39,386 bases of DNA from Mucidula mucida (Eukaryota > Basidiomycota > Agaricomycetes > Agaricales > Physalacriaceae): NCBI GenBank assembly GCA_015501055.1, contig JADNYV010000317.1:1-39386 (forward strand), written 5' to 3'. Position numbers and translations under genes: made by a program. A model generated the notes under the pieces. The model worked only from the letters and a program-made list of their open reading frames with translations, did no database searches and was not told the DNA's origin. Below, one piece after another: positions 19,767-31,276 of this stretch (position 1 is its first letter; every line of letters begins with the position of its first letter).

Positions 19767-22700
19767 ATGGATCCGTCCTCTGCAGAGAGAGACGTTGCTC
19801 CCGTCTACGAGCACGACCGCTCCTCCACCGCACTGCCTTTGACTCTATCGATGCGGAGGCCCAGGAGGAAGTCGTACAACTTGCACGCACAGTCACCAAC
19901 GCGTCCCTCGCACATCAGGGCCTCTCCGAGGGCGACAACCCTTTTGAGGGCAGCACAGATCCTCGCCTTGATCCCAACTCGGGCAAGTTTGACTACCACT
20001 TGTGGATCCGCCATCTCCTTAGTCTCGGAAAACGCGATCTCGACCGACCCCGGCGCACCGCCGGTATCGCCTACCGCGGCTTGAACGTCTTTGGTTATGG
20101 GAAAGCGACCGACCATCAAAAGACGGTTGGCGGCGTCCTGCTCGATATTCCTGGCATGTTTGGCAGCTTGGTCGGGAATCATGGTCGTCGCATCGACATC
20201 TTGCGTGATTTTGAAGGCCTCGTCAAGGCGGGTGAGATGTTGGTTGTCCTTGGGCGTCCTGGAAGGTGCGTGTTTAACTTCGCTCGACATGAATTTACAA
20301 CTCAACCTTTTCCAGTGGTTGTACTACTCTGCTCAAGTCCATCGCCGGTGAGACACACGGGTTTTACGTCGAGCAAGACGCACATATCAACTATCAAGGT
20401 ATGTTTTCTGTATCATCGACAATACAGCGTCTTATCAATGATCTAGGCATTCCTCTCGAGACTATGCACAAGGATTTCCGCGGCGAAGTTATCTACAACG
20501 CCGAAACCGATGTACACTTTCCCAACCTCACTGTTGGCCAGACTCTTACGTTTGCCGCCCGTGCCCGTACTCCTCGTACCCGTCTTCCTGGCGTTACCCG
20601 CGACATGTTCGCCGACCATATGCGCGATGTCGTCATGGCCGTCTTTGGATTGAGCCACACGGTCAACACCAAGGTCGGCAACGACTTTGTGCGTGGTGTA
20701 TCTGGCGGCGAGAGGAAGCGTGTAAGTATCGCCGAGGCAGCGCTGAGCGGGAGCCCCTGCAGTGCTGGGACAACTCGACGCGTGGTCTGGACAGCGCGAC
20801 TGCCCTCGAGTTCGTCAAGACAATCCGTATGTCCACAAACTACATGAGCTCCGCTGCTGTGGTAGCCATCTACCAGGCGTCCCAAGACATTTACGATGTG
20901 AGTTCATTGCAATCTCTCGTTCATGTTTTCTAATGCTTCTCTAGATTTTCGACAAGGCTGTCCTGCTCTACGAAGGGCGCCAGATCTACTTTGGACCTGT
21001 CAACGAGGCTAAAAAGTTCTTCGTGGATATGGGGTTCGACTGTCCGCCGCGCCAGACTACGGCCGACTTCCTCACGTCGCTCACCAGTCCCGCCGAGCGT
21101 CAGATTCGTCCGGGCTTTGAAGCCAAGGTTCCTCGTACGCCGGACGAATTTGCCAAGGCTTGGAAGGAGAGCGAGGATCGCAAGCGCTTGTTGCAGCAGA
21201 TTGACGAGTTTGACCGCGAGTTCCCTGTCGGGGGTGATGAGCTAGCCAAGTTCCGTGCATCGAGGAAGGAAGATCAGGCAAAGGGCATGTAAGTGTCACT
21301 TTTTTGCTTACCATTCGCTTGGTCCTTAATTCCGTTTAGGCGTTCCAAGTCTCCTTACACCATCTCGACGCCGATGCAAGTTCGCCTTTGTTTGACGCGC
21401 GGTTTCCAGCGATTAAGAGGCGACATGACCCTCTTCTTCACCGCTCTCTTCGGCAATTTCGTTATGGCGCTTATCATTTCCAGCGTCTTCTACAACCTCC
21501 CGGCAGATACCAGCAGTTTCTACAGCCGCAGTGCACTCCTGTTCTTCGCCATCCTCATGAACGGCTTTAGCAGTATCCTCGAGGTCAGTGAAATGTTCTA
21601 CTTCGGATATATTCCATCTAACCCTTATGCAGATTCTTTCGTTGTACGAGCAGCGGCCCATCGTCGAGAAGCACACACGCATGGCGTTCTACCACCCCTT
21701 CTCGGAAGCCATAGCGTCCATGATCACCGACATGCCATACAAGATACTCAACGCCATCATGTTCAATCTCATCCTCTACTTCATGGCCAACCTCCGACGC
21801 GAAGTGGATCACTTCTTCATCTTCCTCCTCTTCTCGTTCCTCACTACCCTCGCCATGTCTATGATCTTCCGTACTATCGGGGCGCTCTCTCGCACGATCT
21901 CACAGGCGATGGCGCCAGCAGCACTTATCATCCTCGCGCTCGTCATCTACACGGGCTTCACCATTCCCGTCGATGGCATGCATCCTTGGTTCCGCTGGAT
22001 TAACTATCTCGATCCGATTGGATATGCCTTCGAAAGCTTGATGGTTAATGAATTCGATGGGCTGGAATTCGCGTGTTCGGTGTTTATACCCTCTGGGCCG
22101 ACATACGACGGCAGGCCATTGGCGAATCGGGTGTGCTCGACGGCCGGTGCGGAAGTTGGGTCATCGGTCGTATCTGGAACTCGTTACTTGAATCTGACCT
22201 ACAAGTACTATCGGTCGCACTTGTGGCGGTATGCAGCCGTCTTTTGACTGTTCCTAATTTGCTGACTCTGGGTTACTAGGAATTTGGGCATTATCATTGC
22301 ATTCATCATATTCTTCTGCGGTTGTTATATGACCGCCACGGAGCTGATTACTTCGGCCAAGTCCAAGGGCGAGGTGTTAGTCTTCCGGCGCGGCCATCTT
22401 CCCAAGACCTCGGCCAAGGGCGACGACGAAGAGGCACGGGGCGATGCACATGCGGCGTTGGCGGCGGACGGCGGTGACGCGGGAAGCATCAAGCTGCAGA
22501 AGCAAATCGACCCGCTTGCATTCGACAGCCTGATGGTTGCTGGGCTGGAGTGTTCGGTGTTGGCCTCTAGTGTTCTCTGTCCAAATAAATGTATTCTTTT
22601 GCTACTACACGGCGGGAACGGCTACGATTTTGTACAAGAGTGTAAGCGAGAGACAAGTCGACTGATTGCACAGGCACGTCTCGCCAAAGGGCACTTTTTA

Positions 22701-22826
22701 GCTGGCAGGTGGTACTGTCAAGGTGCCCTGCTAAGGTCTTTGGGCTTCTCGGCCCAGATTCAAACCGCGAGCGCTCCGTTACCCAGGGCTGGGGCTGGCG
22801 AGTACAGCGTCGAGTCTCGCCGCTAG
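19767..22826 (+). pseudogene. Copy 2: truncated PDR transporter half with two one-base frame lesions
   Basis: This copy matches copy 1 along its whole length with the same exon pattern. It lacks one C near 19828 (CTCCACCGC against CTCCACCCGC), about 20 codons into the protein, and one C near 20757 (AGCCCCTGC against AGCCCCCTGC), inside NBD1 just after the signature motif. Both shift the frame, so it cannot make NBD1 as read. From 20993 on the frame is as in copy 1: the TMD1 exons, the linker to 22506, then the same unrelated tail to a stop at 22826. Both lesions are single losses in C runs of the kind that separates units 1 and 2 everywhere, so consensus error is a serious alternative to true inactivation. 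Confidence 0.82.
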
Positions 22827-23211
22827 AACACACAAAAAAAACAGAGTCTCGGGTGCTGATTGCGCTACTCCAAGGAGGGCGGGCAGGAAACCAGACAAAC
22901 ACCAACTGCGCGCAAGGTCGGTTTTGGGTAGGGTCAACCCCTTTAAGCCACACGGGCCCCAAGTTTTTTGGTGACAGTCGACGTTGACTGGACGCCGTCT
23001 CGACGGTTCTTTATGATGGTGTTGCTAACTCCTCGGTAAATCCTCTACAATCGCTGTTAACCTGGTTGTACTAACTGTATGATGACGCTAGAGTTGAACA
23101 TGGGATATGCGTAGCTATTTGTTTAGGCTACGCCCGACGTATAACTACTGGTGTCTTAACCCTGTAGCTCCTGCCCCCACTGTGTAGTTTGTAGCCTACG
23201 TAGTATATTAG
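22507..23211. other. Shortened spacer of unit 3 with the recombination junction
   Basis: 22507-22966 equals the start of unit 2, including AATAAA at 22584-22589. The junction lies in the T run at 22964-22969. To its right the sequence equals the unit 2 region from about 18903 on, but with substitutions (near 22979, 23082, 23095 and 23111 among others). No gene is present. Confidence 0.8.
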
Positions 23212-23661
23212 TTACATTACCAGGTGTTTCGGTCGGGTATCTCTCAGTAGGTGGTCCAGCCGTTTCTCGCATGTCATTTGTACTGACCAGTCTTCGTAGT
23301 TACAGAGTTTGATTGTCCAAAAGGTTGAGTGTGAGCCGAGCGACTGAGCCACCGTCATGAAGTATTGCCTCAACGCACTCGCTTTCGTTCTCTTCCAGCG
23401 TAACGATAGAGCCAGGAGCATATCGATCGATAGTAGTCGCGACGACGATAGTAACAGCCGTGGTATAGGTCGCAGCTGTTGGTCATGAAGGAGTCGAGAC
23501 TCGTCTATCTGAAAGTAGAAGGAGGTTCCCACTCTATTGATTTGCTCATGATGACTGCTATCAGTCTTGCCATCCTCATCTACGCTCCTGGACACGACGT
23601 ACAACCGTCGCGGACGGCGCCCGAAACTACGCTTTTGCGAGACTTGGACGGTGCCGTACAT
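23212..23661 (-). pseudogene. Third copy of the divergent minus-strand open frame, broken
   Basis: This is equivalent to the frame at 8108-8731. A 10-bp insertion at about 23660-23669 removes the original start and first codons. A 9-bp loss near 23225 and a base change that makes a stop shorten the C-terminus. The intermediate 145 or so codons stay open. Decay next to the only intact transporter argues that the frame is not needed, if it was ever coding. Confidence 0.25.
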
Positions 23662-23764
23662 TCGTGTACGGAGGATCTGACCCGGGATTTATCAGCGGAA
23701 AAAAAGCTCCGGTGACGTCGACGGAAAAAGGACCCAGCCATGGGACAGTCAACCGGACAAGTCG

Positions 23765-23832
23765 TCCTTGATATATTATGGCGTTCGACCGGTCTGTACT
23801 GTATCACATTCCCCCCCCTTCCTTAATTCATC
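23765..23832 (+). promoter_or_regulatory. Core promoter of the intact PDR transporter
   Basis: TATATTA lies at 23772-23778, 55-61 bp upstream of the ATG at 23833. An eight-C run at 23811-23818 and TTCC, then TTAATTCATC, lead into the start codon. The layout is shared with copies 1 and 2. I see no obvious drug-response element by eye. Confidence 0.5.
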
Positions 23833-26800
23833 ATGGATCCGTCCTCTGCAGAGAGAGACGTTGCTCCCGTCTACGAGCACGACCGCTCCTCCACCCGCAC
23901 TGCCTTTGACTCTATCGATGCGGAGGCCCAGGAGGAAGTCGTACAACTTGCACGCACAGTCACCAACGCGTCCCTCGCACATCAGGGCCTCTCCGAGGGC
24001 GACAACCCTTTCGAGGGCAGCACAGATCCTCGCCTTGATCCCAACTCGGGCAAGTTTGACTACCACTTGTGGATCCGCCATCTCCTTAGTCTCGGCAAAC
24101 GCGATCTCGACCGACCCCGGCGCACCGCCGGTATCGCCTACCGCGGCTTGAACGTCTTTGGTTATGGGAAAGCGACCGACCATCAAAAGACGGTTGGCGG
24201 CGTCCTACTCGATATTCCTGGCATGTTTGGCAGCTTGGTCGGGAATCATGGTCGTCGCATCGACATCTTGCGTGATTTTGAAGGCCTCGTCAAGGCGGGT
24301 GAGATGTTGGTTGTCCTTGGGCGTCCTGGAAGGTGCGTGTTTAACTTCGCTCGACATGAATTTACAACTCAACCTTTTCCAGTGGTTGTACTACTCTGCT
24401 CAAGTCCATCGCCGGTGAGACCCATGGGTTCTATGTCGAGCAAGACGCGCATATCAACTATCAAGGTATGTTTTCTGTATCATCGACAATACAGTCTCTG
24501 ATCAATCATCTAGGCATTCCTCTCGAGACCATGCACAAAGCTTTTCGCGGCGAAGTCATCTACAACGCCGAGACCGATGTTCACTTTCCCAACCTCACTG
24601 TTGGCCAGACTCTTACGTTTGCCGCCCGTGCCCGTACTCCTCGTACCCGTCTTCCTGGCGTTACCCGCGACATGTTCGCCGACCACATGCGCGATGTCGT
24701 TATGGCCGTCTTCGGGTTGAGCCACACCGTCAACACCAAGGTCGGCAACGACTTTGTGCGTGGTGTATCTGGCGGCGAGAGGAAGCGTGTAAGTATCGCC
24801 GAGGCAGCGCTGAGCGGGAGCCCCCTTCAGTGCTGGGACAACTCGACGCGTGGTCTGGACAGCGCGACTGCCCTCGAGTTCGTCAAGACAATCCGTATGT
24901 CCACAAACTACATGAGCTCCGCTGCTGTGGTAGCCATCTACCAGGCGTCCCAAGACATTTACGATGTGAGTTCATTGCAATCTCTCGTTCATGTTTTCTA
25001 ATGCTTCTCTAGATTTTCGACAAGGCTGTCGTGCTCTACGAAGGGCGCCAGATCTACTTTGGACCTGTCAACGAGGCTAAAAAGTTTTTCGTGGATATGG
25101 GTTTCGACTGTCCGCCGCGCCAGACTACGGCCGACTTTCTCACTTCGCTCACCAGTCCCGCCGAGCGTCAGATTCGTCCGGGCTTTGAAGCCAAGGTTCC
25201 TCGTACGCCGGACGAATTTGCCAAGGCGTGGAAGGAGAGCGAGGATCGCAAGCGCTTGTTGCAGCAGATTGACGAGTTTGACCGCGAGTTCCCTGTCGGG
25301 GGTGATGAGCTAGCCAAATTCCGTGCATCGAGGAAGGAAGATCAGGCAAAGGGCATGTAAGTGTCACTTTTTTGCTTACCATTCGCTTGGTCCTTAATTC
25401 CGTTTAGGCGTTCCAAGTCTCCTTACACCATCTCGACGCCGATGCAAGTTCGCCTTTGTTTGACGCGCGGTTTCCAGCGATTAAGGGGCGACATGACCCT
25501 CTTCTTCACCGCTCTCTTCGGCAATTTCGTTATGGCGCTTATCATTTCCAGCGTGTTCTACAACCTACCGGCAGATACCAGCAGTTTCTACAGCCGCAGT
25601 GCACTCCTGTTCTTCGCCATCCTGATGAACGGCTTTAGCAGTATCCTCGAGGTCAGTGAAATGTTCTACTTCGGATATATTCCATCTAACCCTTATGCAG
25701 ATTCTTTCGTTGTACGAGCAGCGGCCCATCGTCGAGAAGCACACACGCATGGCGTTCTACCACCCCTTCTCGGAAGCCATAGCGTCCATGATCACCGACA
25801 TGCCATACAAGATACTCAACGCCATCATGTTCAATCTCATCCTCTACTTCATGGCCAACCTCCGCCGCGAAGTGGATCACTTCTTCATCTTCCTCCTCTT
25901 CTCGTTCCTCACTACCCTCGCCATGTCTATGATCTTCCGTACCATTGGGGCGCTCTCTCGCACGATCTCACAGGCGATGGCGCCAGCAGCACTTATCATC
26001 CTCGCGCTCGTCATCTACACGGGCTTCACCATTCCCGTCGATGGCATGCATCCTTGGTTCCGCTGGATTAACTATCTCGATCCGATTGGATATGCCTTCG
26101 AAAGCTTGATGGTTAATGAATTCGATGGGCTGGAATTCGCGTGTTCGGTGTTTATACCCTCTGGGCCGACATACGACGGCAGGCCATTGGCGAATCGGGT
26201 GTGCTCGACGGCCGGTGCGGAAGTTGGGTCATCGGTCGTATCTGGAACTCGTTACTTGAATCTGACCTACAAGTACTATCGGTCGCACTTGTGGCGGTAT
26301 GCAGTCGTCTTTTGACTGTTCCTAATTTGCTGACTCTGCGTTACTAGGAATTTGGGCATTATCATTGCATTCATCATATTCTTCTGCGGTTGTTATATGA
26401 CCGCCACGGAGCTGATTACTTCGGCCAAGTCCAAGGGCGAGGTGTTAGTCTTCCGGCGCGGCCATCTTCCCAAGACCTCGGCCAAGGGCGACGACGAAGA
26501 GGCACGGGGCGATGCACATGCGGCGTTGGCGGCGGACGGCGGTGACGCGGGAAGCATCAAGCTGCAGAAGCAAACCGCTATTTTCCACTGGGAGGACGTA
26601 TGCTACGACATCAAGATCAAGGGCGAACCGCGTCGTCTTCTCGATCACGTTAACGGCTGGGTCGAGCCTGGGACGCTTACTGCTCTCATGGTATGTTCCT
26701 CAGCAGTCATTGCGTCATCGATATTAATATTCTTTCGTAGGGCGCTTCCGGTGCTGGCAAGACCACCCTCCTCGACGTACTTGCCAGTCGTGTTACCATG

Positions 26801-28785
26801 GGTGTCGTGTCTGGCTCTATGCTCGTCGACGGTCATCCGCGTGACGATTCGTTCCAGCGCAAGACCGGGTATGTGCAGCAGCAGGATTTGCATCTGCAAA
26901 CGTCGACTGTCCGCGAAGCTTTGGAGTTCAGCGCGCGGTTGCGGCAACCACACGATATCCCGGACAAGGAGAAGGTCGATTATGTGAATGAGGTCATTCG
27001 GTTGTTGGAGATGGAGGCGTATGCCGATGCGGTTGTTGGTGTTCCCGGCGAAGGTGAGTCTTCTTTTCAATTATCATCATTGAACAAGTTAATTATATAT
27101 ATCCACAGGTCTTAACGTGGAACAGCGCAAGCGTCTTACGATTGGCGTCGAACTGGCCGCGAAGCCTCAGCTTCTACTCTTCCTGGACGAACCTACTTCA
27201 GGTCTTGACAGGTAAGCACTGTCGCCAGTGGTCCTTTTTAAAATAAACATGACTGACATATTCAATAGTCAAACCGCATGGTCTATCTGCGCTCTTCTTC
27301 GTAAACTCGCAGCCAACGGACAGGCCATCTTATGCACGATTCATCAACCATCTGCTATTCTCTTCCAATCCTTCGACCGGCTTCTTTTCCTCGCGCGTGG
27401 TGGCCAGACCGTTTACTACGGTGACATCGGGCCGAACTCGCGCACACTGATCGACTACTTCGAACGGAATGGCGCTCCCGCGTGTCCTCATGACGCGAAT
27501 CCGGCCGAGTGGATGCTTCATGTTATCGGTGCTGCTCCTGGTGCGGTCGCTGCGTGCGACTTTGTACAGGCATGGAAGACGAGCGAGGAGTTGGTGATGG
27601 TCAAAGAGGAGCTTCAGCGCAAGCGGGAGACGGCGAAACCCATCGTTGTTTCCCACGAGAAGTCGGCTGCGGACAGGGCTTTTGCTGCGCCGGTCGTCTA
27701 TCAGTATCTGCAGTGCACGTATCGTGTCTTCCAGCAGCTATGGCGCACGCCGTCCTACATCTACTCCAAGTTTGCTCTCTGCACGATCACGGTATGTGAC
27801 TCAGTCGTGTTTCCACGTTGGTCCTTTCTCATGTTTTTGACAGGCGCTATTCATCGGCTTCTCGTTCTTCAAATCGGACAACACTCTCCAGGGTCTACAG
27901 AACCAGATGTTCTCGATCTTCATGTTGTTTACCGTCTTTGGCAACCTCGTCAACCAGATCATGCCCCACTTTGTCACGCAGCGGTCTCTTTATGAGGTGC
28001 GCGAGCGCCCCAGCAAGACGTACTCGTGGCAGGCATTCATGCTCGCGAACATAACCGCCGAGCTGCCCTGGAACTCCCTTATGGCCGTGTTCATCTTCCT
28101 GTGCTGGTACTATCCGATTGGACTGTATCGGAACGCCGAGCCGACTGGGGAGGTGACTTCGCGGAGCGGGTTGGTGTTCCTGTTCGTGTGGGGCTTCTTA
28201 CTCTTCACGTCGACGTTCACGCATATGATCATTGCTGGTATCCCGACGGCTGAGACGGGCGGTAATGTAGCCAACTTGCTCTTCTCTCTGTGTTTGATAT
28301 TCTGCGGGTACGTTTCTGTCCTTTATCATCGTTGCGCCTCAACTGACCCGATGTTTCTTTTCAGTATCCTCGCTCAACCCGACGCCTTCCCCCGCTTCTG
28401 GATCTTCATGTACCGCGTGTCGCCGTTCACGTACCTCGCGAGCGGGCTGATGTCGACGAGTCTTGCGAACAATGCTGCGCAGTGCTCTGCTATCGAGATG
28501 TCCACGATCCAGCCCCCGAGCAACATGACGTGCGGGGAGTATCTCGCCGACTACATCAAGCTTGCCGGGGACGGCGTTGTGCATAACCCGACCGCGCTGA
28601 GCGACTGCCAGTTTTGCTCCATTACGTCGACGAATACGTTTTTGAAGCAGGTTGGGGTGGAGTTTGACGACCGGTTGAGGAATTATGGGATCTTTTGGGT
28701 GTTTATCGTTTTTAATGTGTTTGCGGCGCTGTTCCTCTATTGGCTTGCGCGTGTGCCGAAGGGGTCCAAGGCGAAGAAGGTTTAG
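23833..28785 (+). CDS. Copy 3: intact full-length PDR/ABCG-type multidrug ABC transporter
   Basis: Twelve exons join into 4386 bases: 23833-24332, 24383-24465, 24514-24965, 25013-25356, 25408-25651, 25701-26296, 26348-26690, 26741-27053, 27109-27211, 27269-27791, 27844-28307 and 28365-28785. They encode 1461 aa, the usual size for fungal PDR proteins. The order is NBD1-TMD1-NBD2-TMD2. NBD1 has Walker [14 protein letters not shown], signature [10 protein letters not shown] and [14 protein letters not shown]2 has Walker [13 protein letters not shown], the PDR-type degenerate signature [12 protein letters not shown], Walker [15 protein letters not shown] and H-loop CTIHQPS. The family pumps hydrophobic compounds out across the plasma membrane; the substrate cannot be read from sequence. 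The NBD1 and NBD2 composite sites are asymmetric, as is normal in this family. This is the only copy in the window with both halves, and the array lies directly upstream of it. Confidence 0.96.
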
Positions 28786-29822
28786 GAGGTTTTCGTTATT
28801 GTATATAATTAGATATTTTTGATTGATTTAGAAACAAACTTGGACGCTCGTTACACTTCTTACTTACCTTTGTATCAATAGATAGATATTAATGATCGTT
28901 GATTAATGAATGATGTTTACATTCGAGTTTGTGTGCCGTGAGAGATGGGACTTGGGCGAACGACCATGTGTAGTTTTCGAATTGGTATCTTCATTCGGTT
29001 ATCCCGGGGTCCTAGGCGGGGGGTTCCTTGGCATGAGTTGAAGTGTGGCGCAGTCAAGGTTTCTGTCGTGTGAACATATACATACGTCAGTCTATTGCTA
29101 CAAGTGAACAATCCTCATTTAGACACGTCTGTCGATTCAGAGGCGTCAGCGTTGATGTAGTATTTGTACCGCCCCCGGGCCGGTGGTGAACACTGTAGAA
29201 CGGGCGCGATCCAATTCGACCAGTCCACGAAGAATTTGACGAGCCTGTGGTGGGTCGTGATGCGTACTAGGCATGAGAGGGAGTGGATTTCTTCAAATCG
29301 GGCAGGGGGTGGCGCCCACTTTTTTTCGTTCTGCGTATTCCATGAAGCATTATTCTCACTGGCGGTTTACGCAGTGAACGTCAGTGGCTGATGCGCCATC
29401 TTCCTGTAGCGCTCAACTTCTTGATCTTGTTCTCAGTTCACTCGGGTATCGCCAGATACAAGGGCTATGTTTCAAAAAGGATTTCGACTGTATTTAAGTA
29501 GTTCCACCTCAAATGGGGACATCGTAGTATATACACTGAAACTCACGACAACTTTATTCATGGGCTCAAGAGTGACGCCTCCGCACCCCTTCTACCTGTG
29601 TGTCCAAGTCTAGCTTGGACGATTAAAATGCGCCACATGAACTTTAGCAGGTTCTGGACAAGGTAATCTGGCGTGTGCGTCAGATCTACAGGTGTGTCCC
29701 CGGACGTATTCTATGACTAGAAGGATTTCCTTAACAGCGCTGGTGGGAATTCAGGCGTCACATGCCTGATTCTTCTTTGACATGACCGTGCAACGTGTGC
29801 CTCTGCTCTGCTCCCACCCACC
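28786..29822. other. Intergenic region after the array, no gene
   Basis: An AT-rich 3' region follows the transporter stop (TATATAATTAG near 28802 is a plausible 3'-end signal). The rest has only short open frames on both strands, none with protein-like features. It marks the right edge of the amplified locus, and none of it recurs in the window. Confidence 0.6.
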
Positions 29823-30917
29823 ATGTCGACCACAGCGGCTTGTCCTGACAAAGGTATGTATGGCCAAATATGAATGAAATCCTTCTTGCCTGACCGTCAC
29901 TTCCAGAGTGTAACGAAGTCGTCGATGTTATCGTCAAATCAAGCGACAGGAAGCTCTTTGGGGCTCACTCACATCGCCTTGCATTGTACTCGGCAGCCTT
30001 TCCACCGCATGTTGATGCCGGCGGGGATGCTACTGTCGACGTCTATGAGCAAAGCGATGTGGTTGAGCTCCTCCTTCGTTATTTTCATCCCGAACACGAA
30101 TTTCCCGATACAATGAGCATCCATTTTGATCTGTTTGACCGGCTGGCGGAGGCGGCGGAGAAGTATACCGTTCATTCATTGATAGAGATTTCGAAATTGC
30201 GAATGAGGTGAGTACCATAAGGGAGAATATCGCGCTGCGCTGGTTGATGGCTCTGCGTGTAGGCTCTCCGTGTCGACGCAGCCTCTCGAGGTGTTACAGT
30301 ATGCAGTGAGACACGATTATCAAACGCTGTGGGAACCCGCCGCCGCTCAAAGTCTTGCATCCTGTTCGAACCGCCAAGCCTCGGCGGTATTTGGCTACGG
30401 CCGTCTGTACTCGGCATGGACTGAGTACGCAGTTTCTTTGATATATTATGATTTGTTCAATTCATTTTATTTACAGGTATAGACACCAATTCGGCGAAGT
30501 GTACGACTCCATCACCGCAAGGCTCGGACCCGACCCCAACCAGCATCCGGGTGGGAGTCGCAAATGCAAGATTTGGGATCGCTACGTTCGTGACGTCCAG
30601 AAAGAGGCTAACCGTCGGAAGCACTCAGGGAAAATCCCCGATGTCTCTGCCTTTGAGGCCACAATGTACGAGATTGGAGAAGGAAGGTTCGATGATTGCT
30701 CCTGCAACAATGCAGCCATTGGAAGGTGGTGGAATCAAGTGAGATTGAGCCAAGTCAGAGAGTTTCGTTTCTATTATTGCAGGCAGGCGTGAAGCTTCGC
30801 TACATGTACGACCATCGAGTTTCCACTTCTAACGTGTACAATTGTAAAATGTGCTCATCTAGTAAGTATTCGACGAGTGTTCTGTGTACATGCCGAGACG
30901 CAGCGGGGTTAGACTAA
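29823..30917 (+). CDS. BTB/POZ domain protein
   Basis: Five exons: 29823-29853, 29907-30207, 30263-30424, 30477-30738 and 30783-30917, with short GT..AG introns. The N-terminus carries the BTB core: a VVDVIVKSSD strand, then FGAHSHRLALYSAAFPPH (the substrate-adaptor 'H-x-x-x-L' element), a D-V-V-E-L-L-L-R-Y-F-H-P helix and the KYTVHSLIEIS helix. This matches the large family of Agaricomycete BTB proteins of about 300 aa. BTB domains mediate dimerisation and often recruit Cullin-3 ligases; no partner domain is visible here. The C-terminal half is unrecognised. A GTAAGT at 30861 and an acceptor near 30923 allow an alternative last exon running to about 31180, so the exact C-terminus is uncertain. 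Confidence 0.82.
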
Positions 30918-30999
30918 TACAGTCAGTGACGTGCGTATATTCATAGCATGGCTTCGGAGAGAAGACGCCTCATGTGAAGAACTGAGCAAGTCATATGAG

Positions 31000-31270
31000 C
31001 TACACCTTCTCTTCTGTACCGATGGGAACCTTCTCCACCGAATCGGAATCCACATCGGACGATACAAAAGACAGAGGTATAACACCCAATCTCCTCGCTT
31101 CTTCCGGCGTGAACGTCCCAAACACATCAACCGCGTCAATGTCGCCCGCGCCCGCCACAGGAAATACAACGTTCATCAATAAGAATAGGGAAAATGAAAT
31201 GAAGAAACCAAGAAGGGGAGTCAGACTAGGCGCCACCAATAAGGAGATGCAAAGAACCTACCCAGGAAAG
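31000..31270 (-). other. Minus-strand open frame with one membrane segment, unknown
   Basis: Downstream of the D-amino-acid oxidase relic, on the same strand, a frame of about 85 codons reads a hydrophobic stretch (LLGFFISFSLFLLMNVVF). An acidic, protein-like tail follows (DIDAVDVFGTF, then TPEEARRLGVIPLSF) to a stop at 31000. It has no ATG start. It would need to be an exon entered through an AG acceptor near 31270. It may be the 3' end of a spliced or broken gene. I recognise no family. Confidence 0.3.
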
Positions 31271-31276
31271 GCGTAA

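Larger units (their letters stand above)
11555..22506 (+). repeat. Tandem repeat unit 2 (spacer plus half-transporter copy 2), 10952 bp
   Basis: This is a second complete unit in direct orientation, nearly identical to unit 1. In the stretches compared by eye the differences are almost all one-base insertions or deletions (for example near 12606, 12714, 12902, 13437, 16553, 17306, 17613, 17910, 19111, 19828 and 20757). Base substitutions are very rare. The unit ends in the same transporter-linker breakpoint as units 0 and 1. Confidence 0.95.
22507..26574 (+). repeat. Tandem repeat unit 3 (last unit, missing about 6.9 kb of spacer), continuous with the intact transporter
   Basis: The left part, 22507-22966, looks identical to the start of unit 2. 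At about 22964-22969 the sequence jumps within a T run to the equivalent of about 18903, skipping roughly 12015-18902 of unit 2. From there to 26574 it follows the unit pattern, but with many base substitutions relative to units 1 and 2. Base 26574 is the last one shared with the truncated copies. Beyond it the intact gene continues with NBD2, as expected for the final repeat at the native edge of a tandem duplication. Confidence 0.93.

Noticed and set aside
25361..26071. 236-codon plus frame through TMD1 and its equivalents in copies 1 and 2
   Set aside because: It reads through two introns and then continues in the wrong frame of exon 6. The spliced model explains the region.
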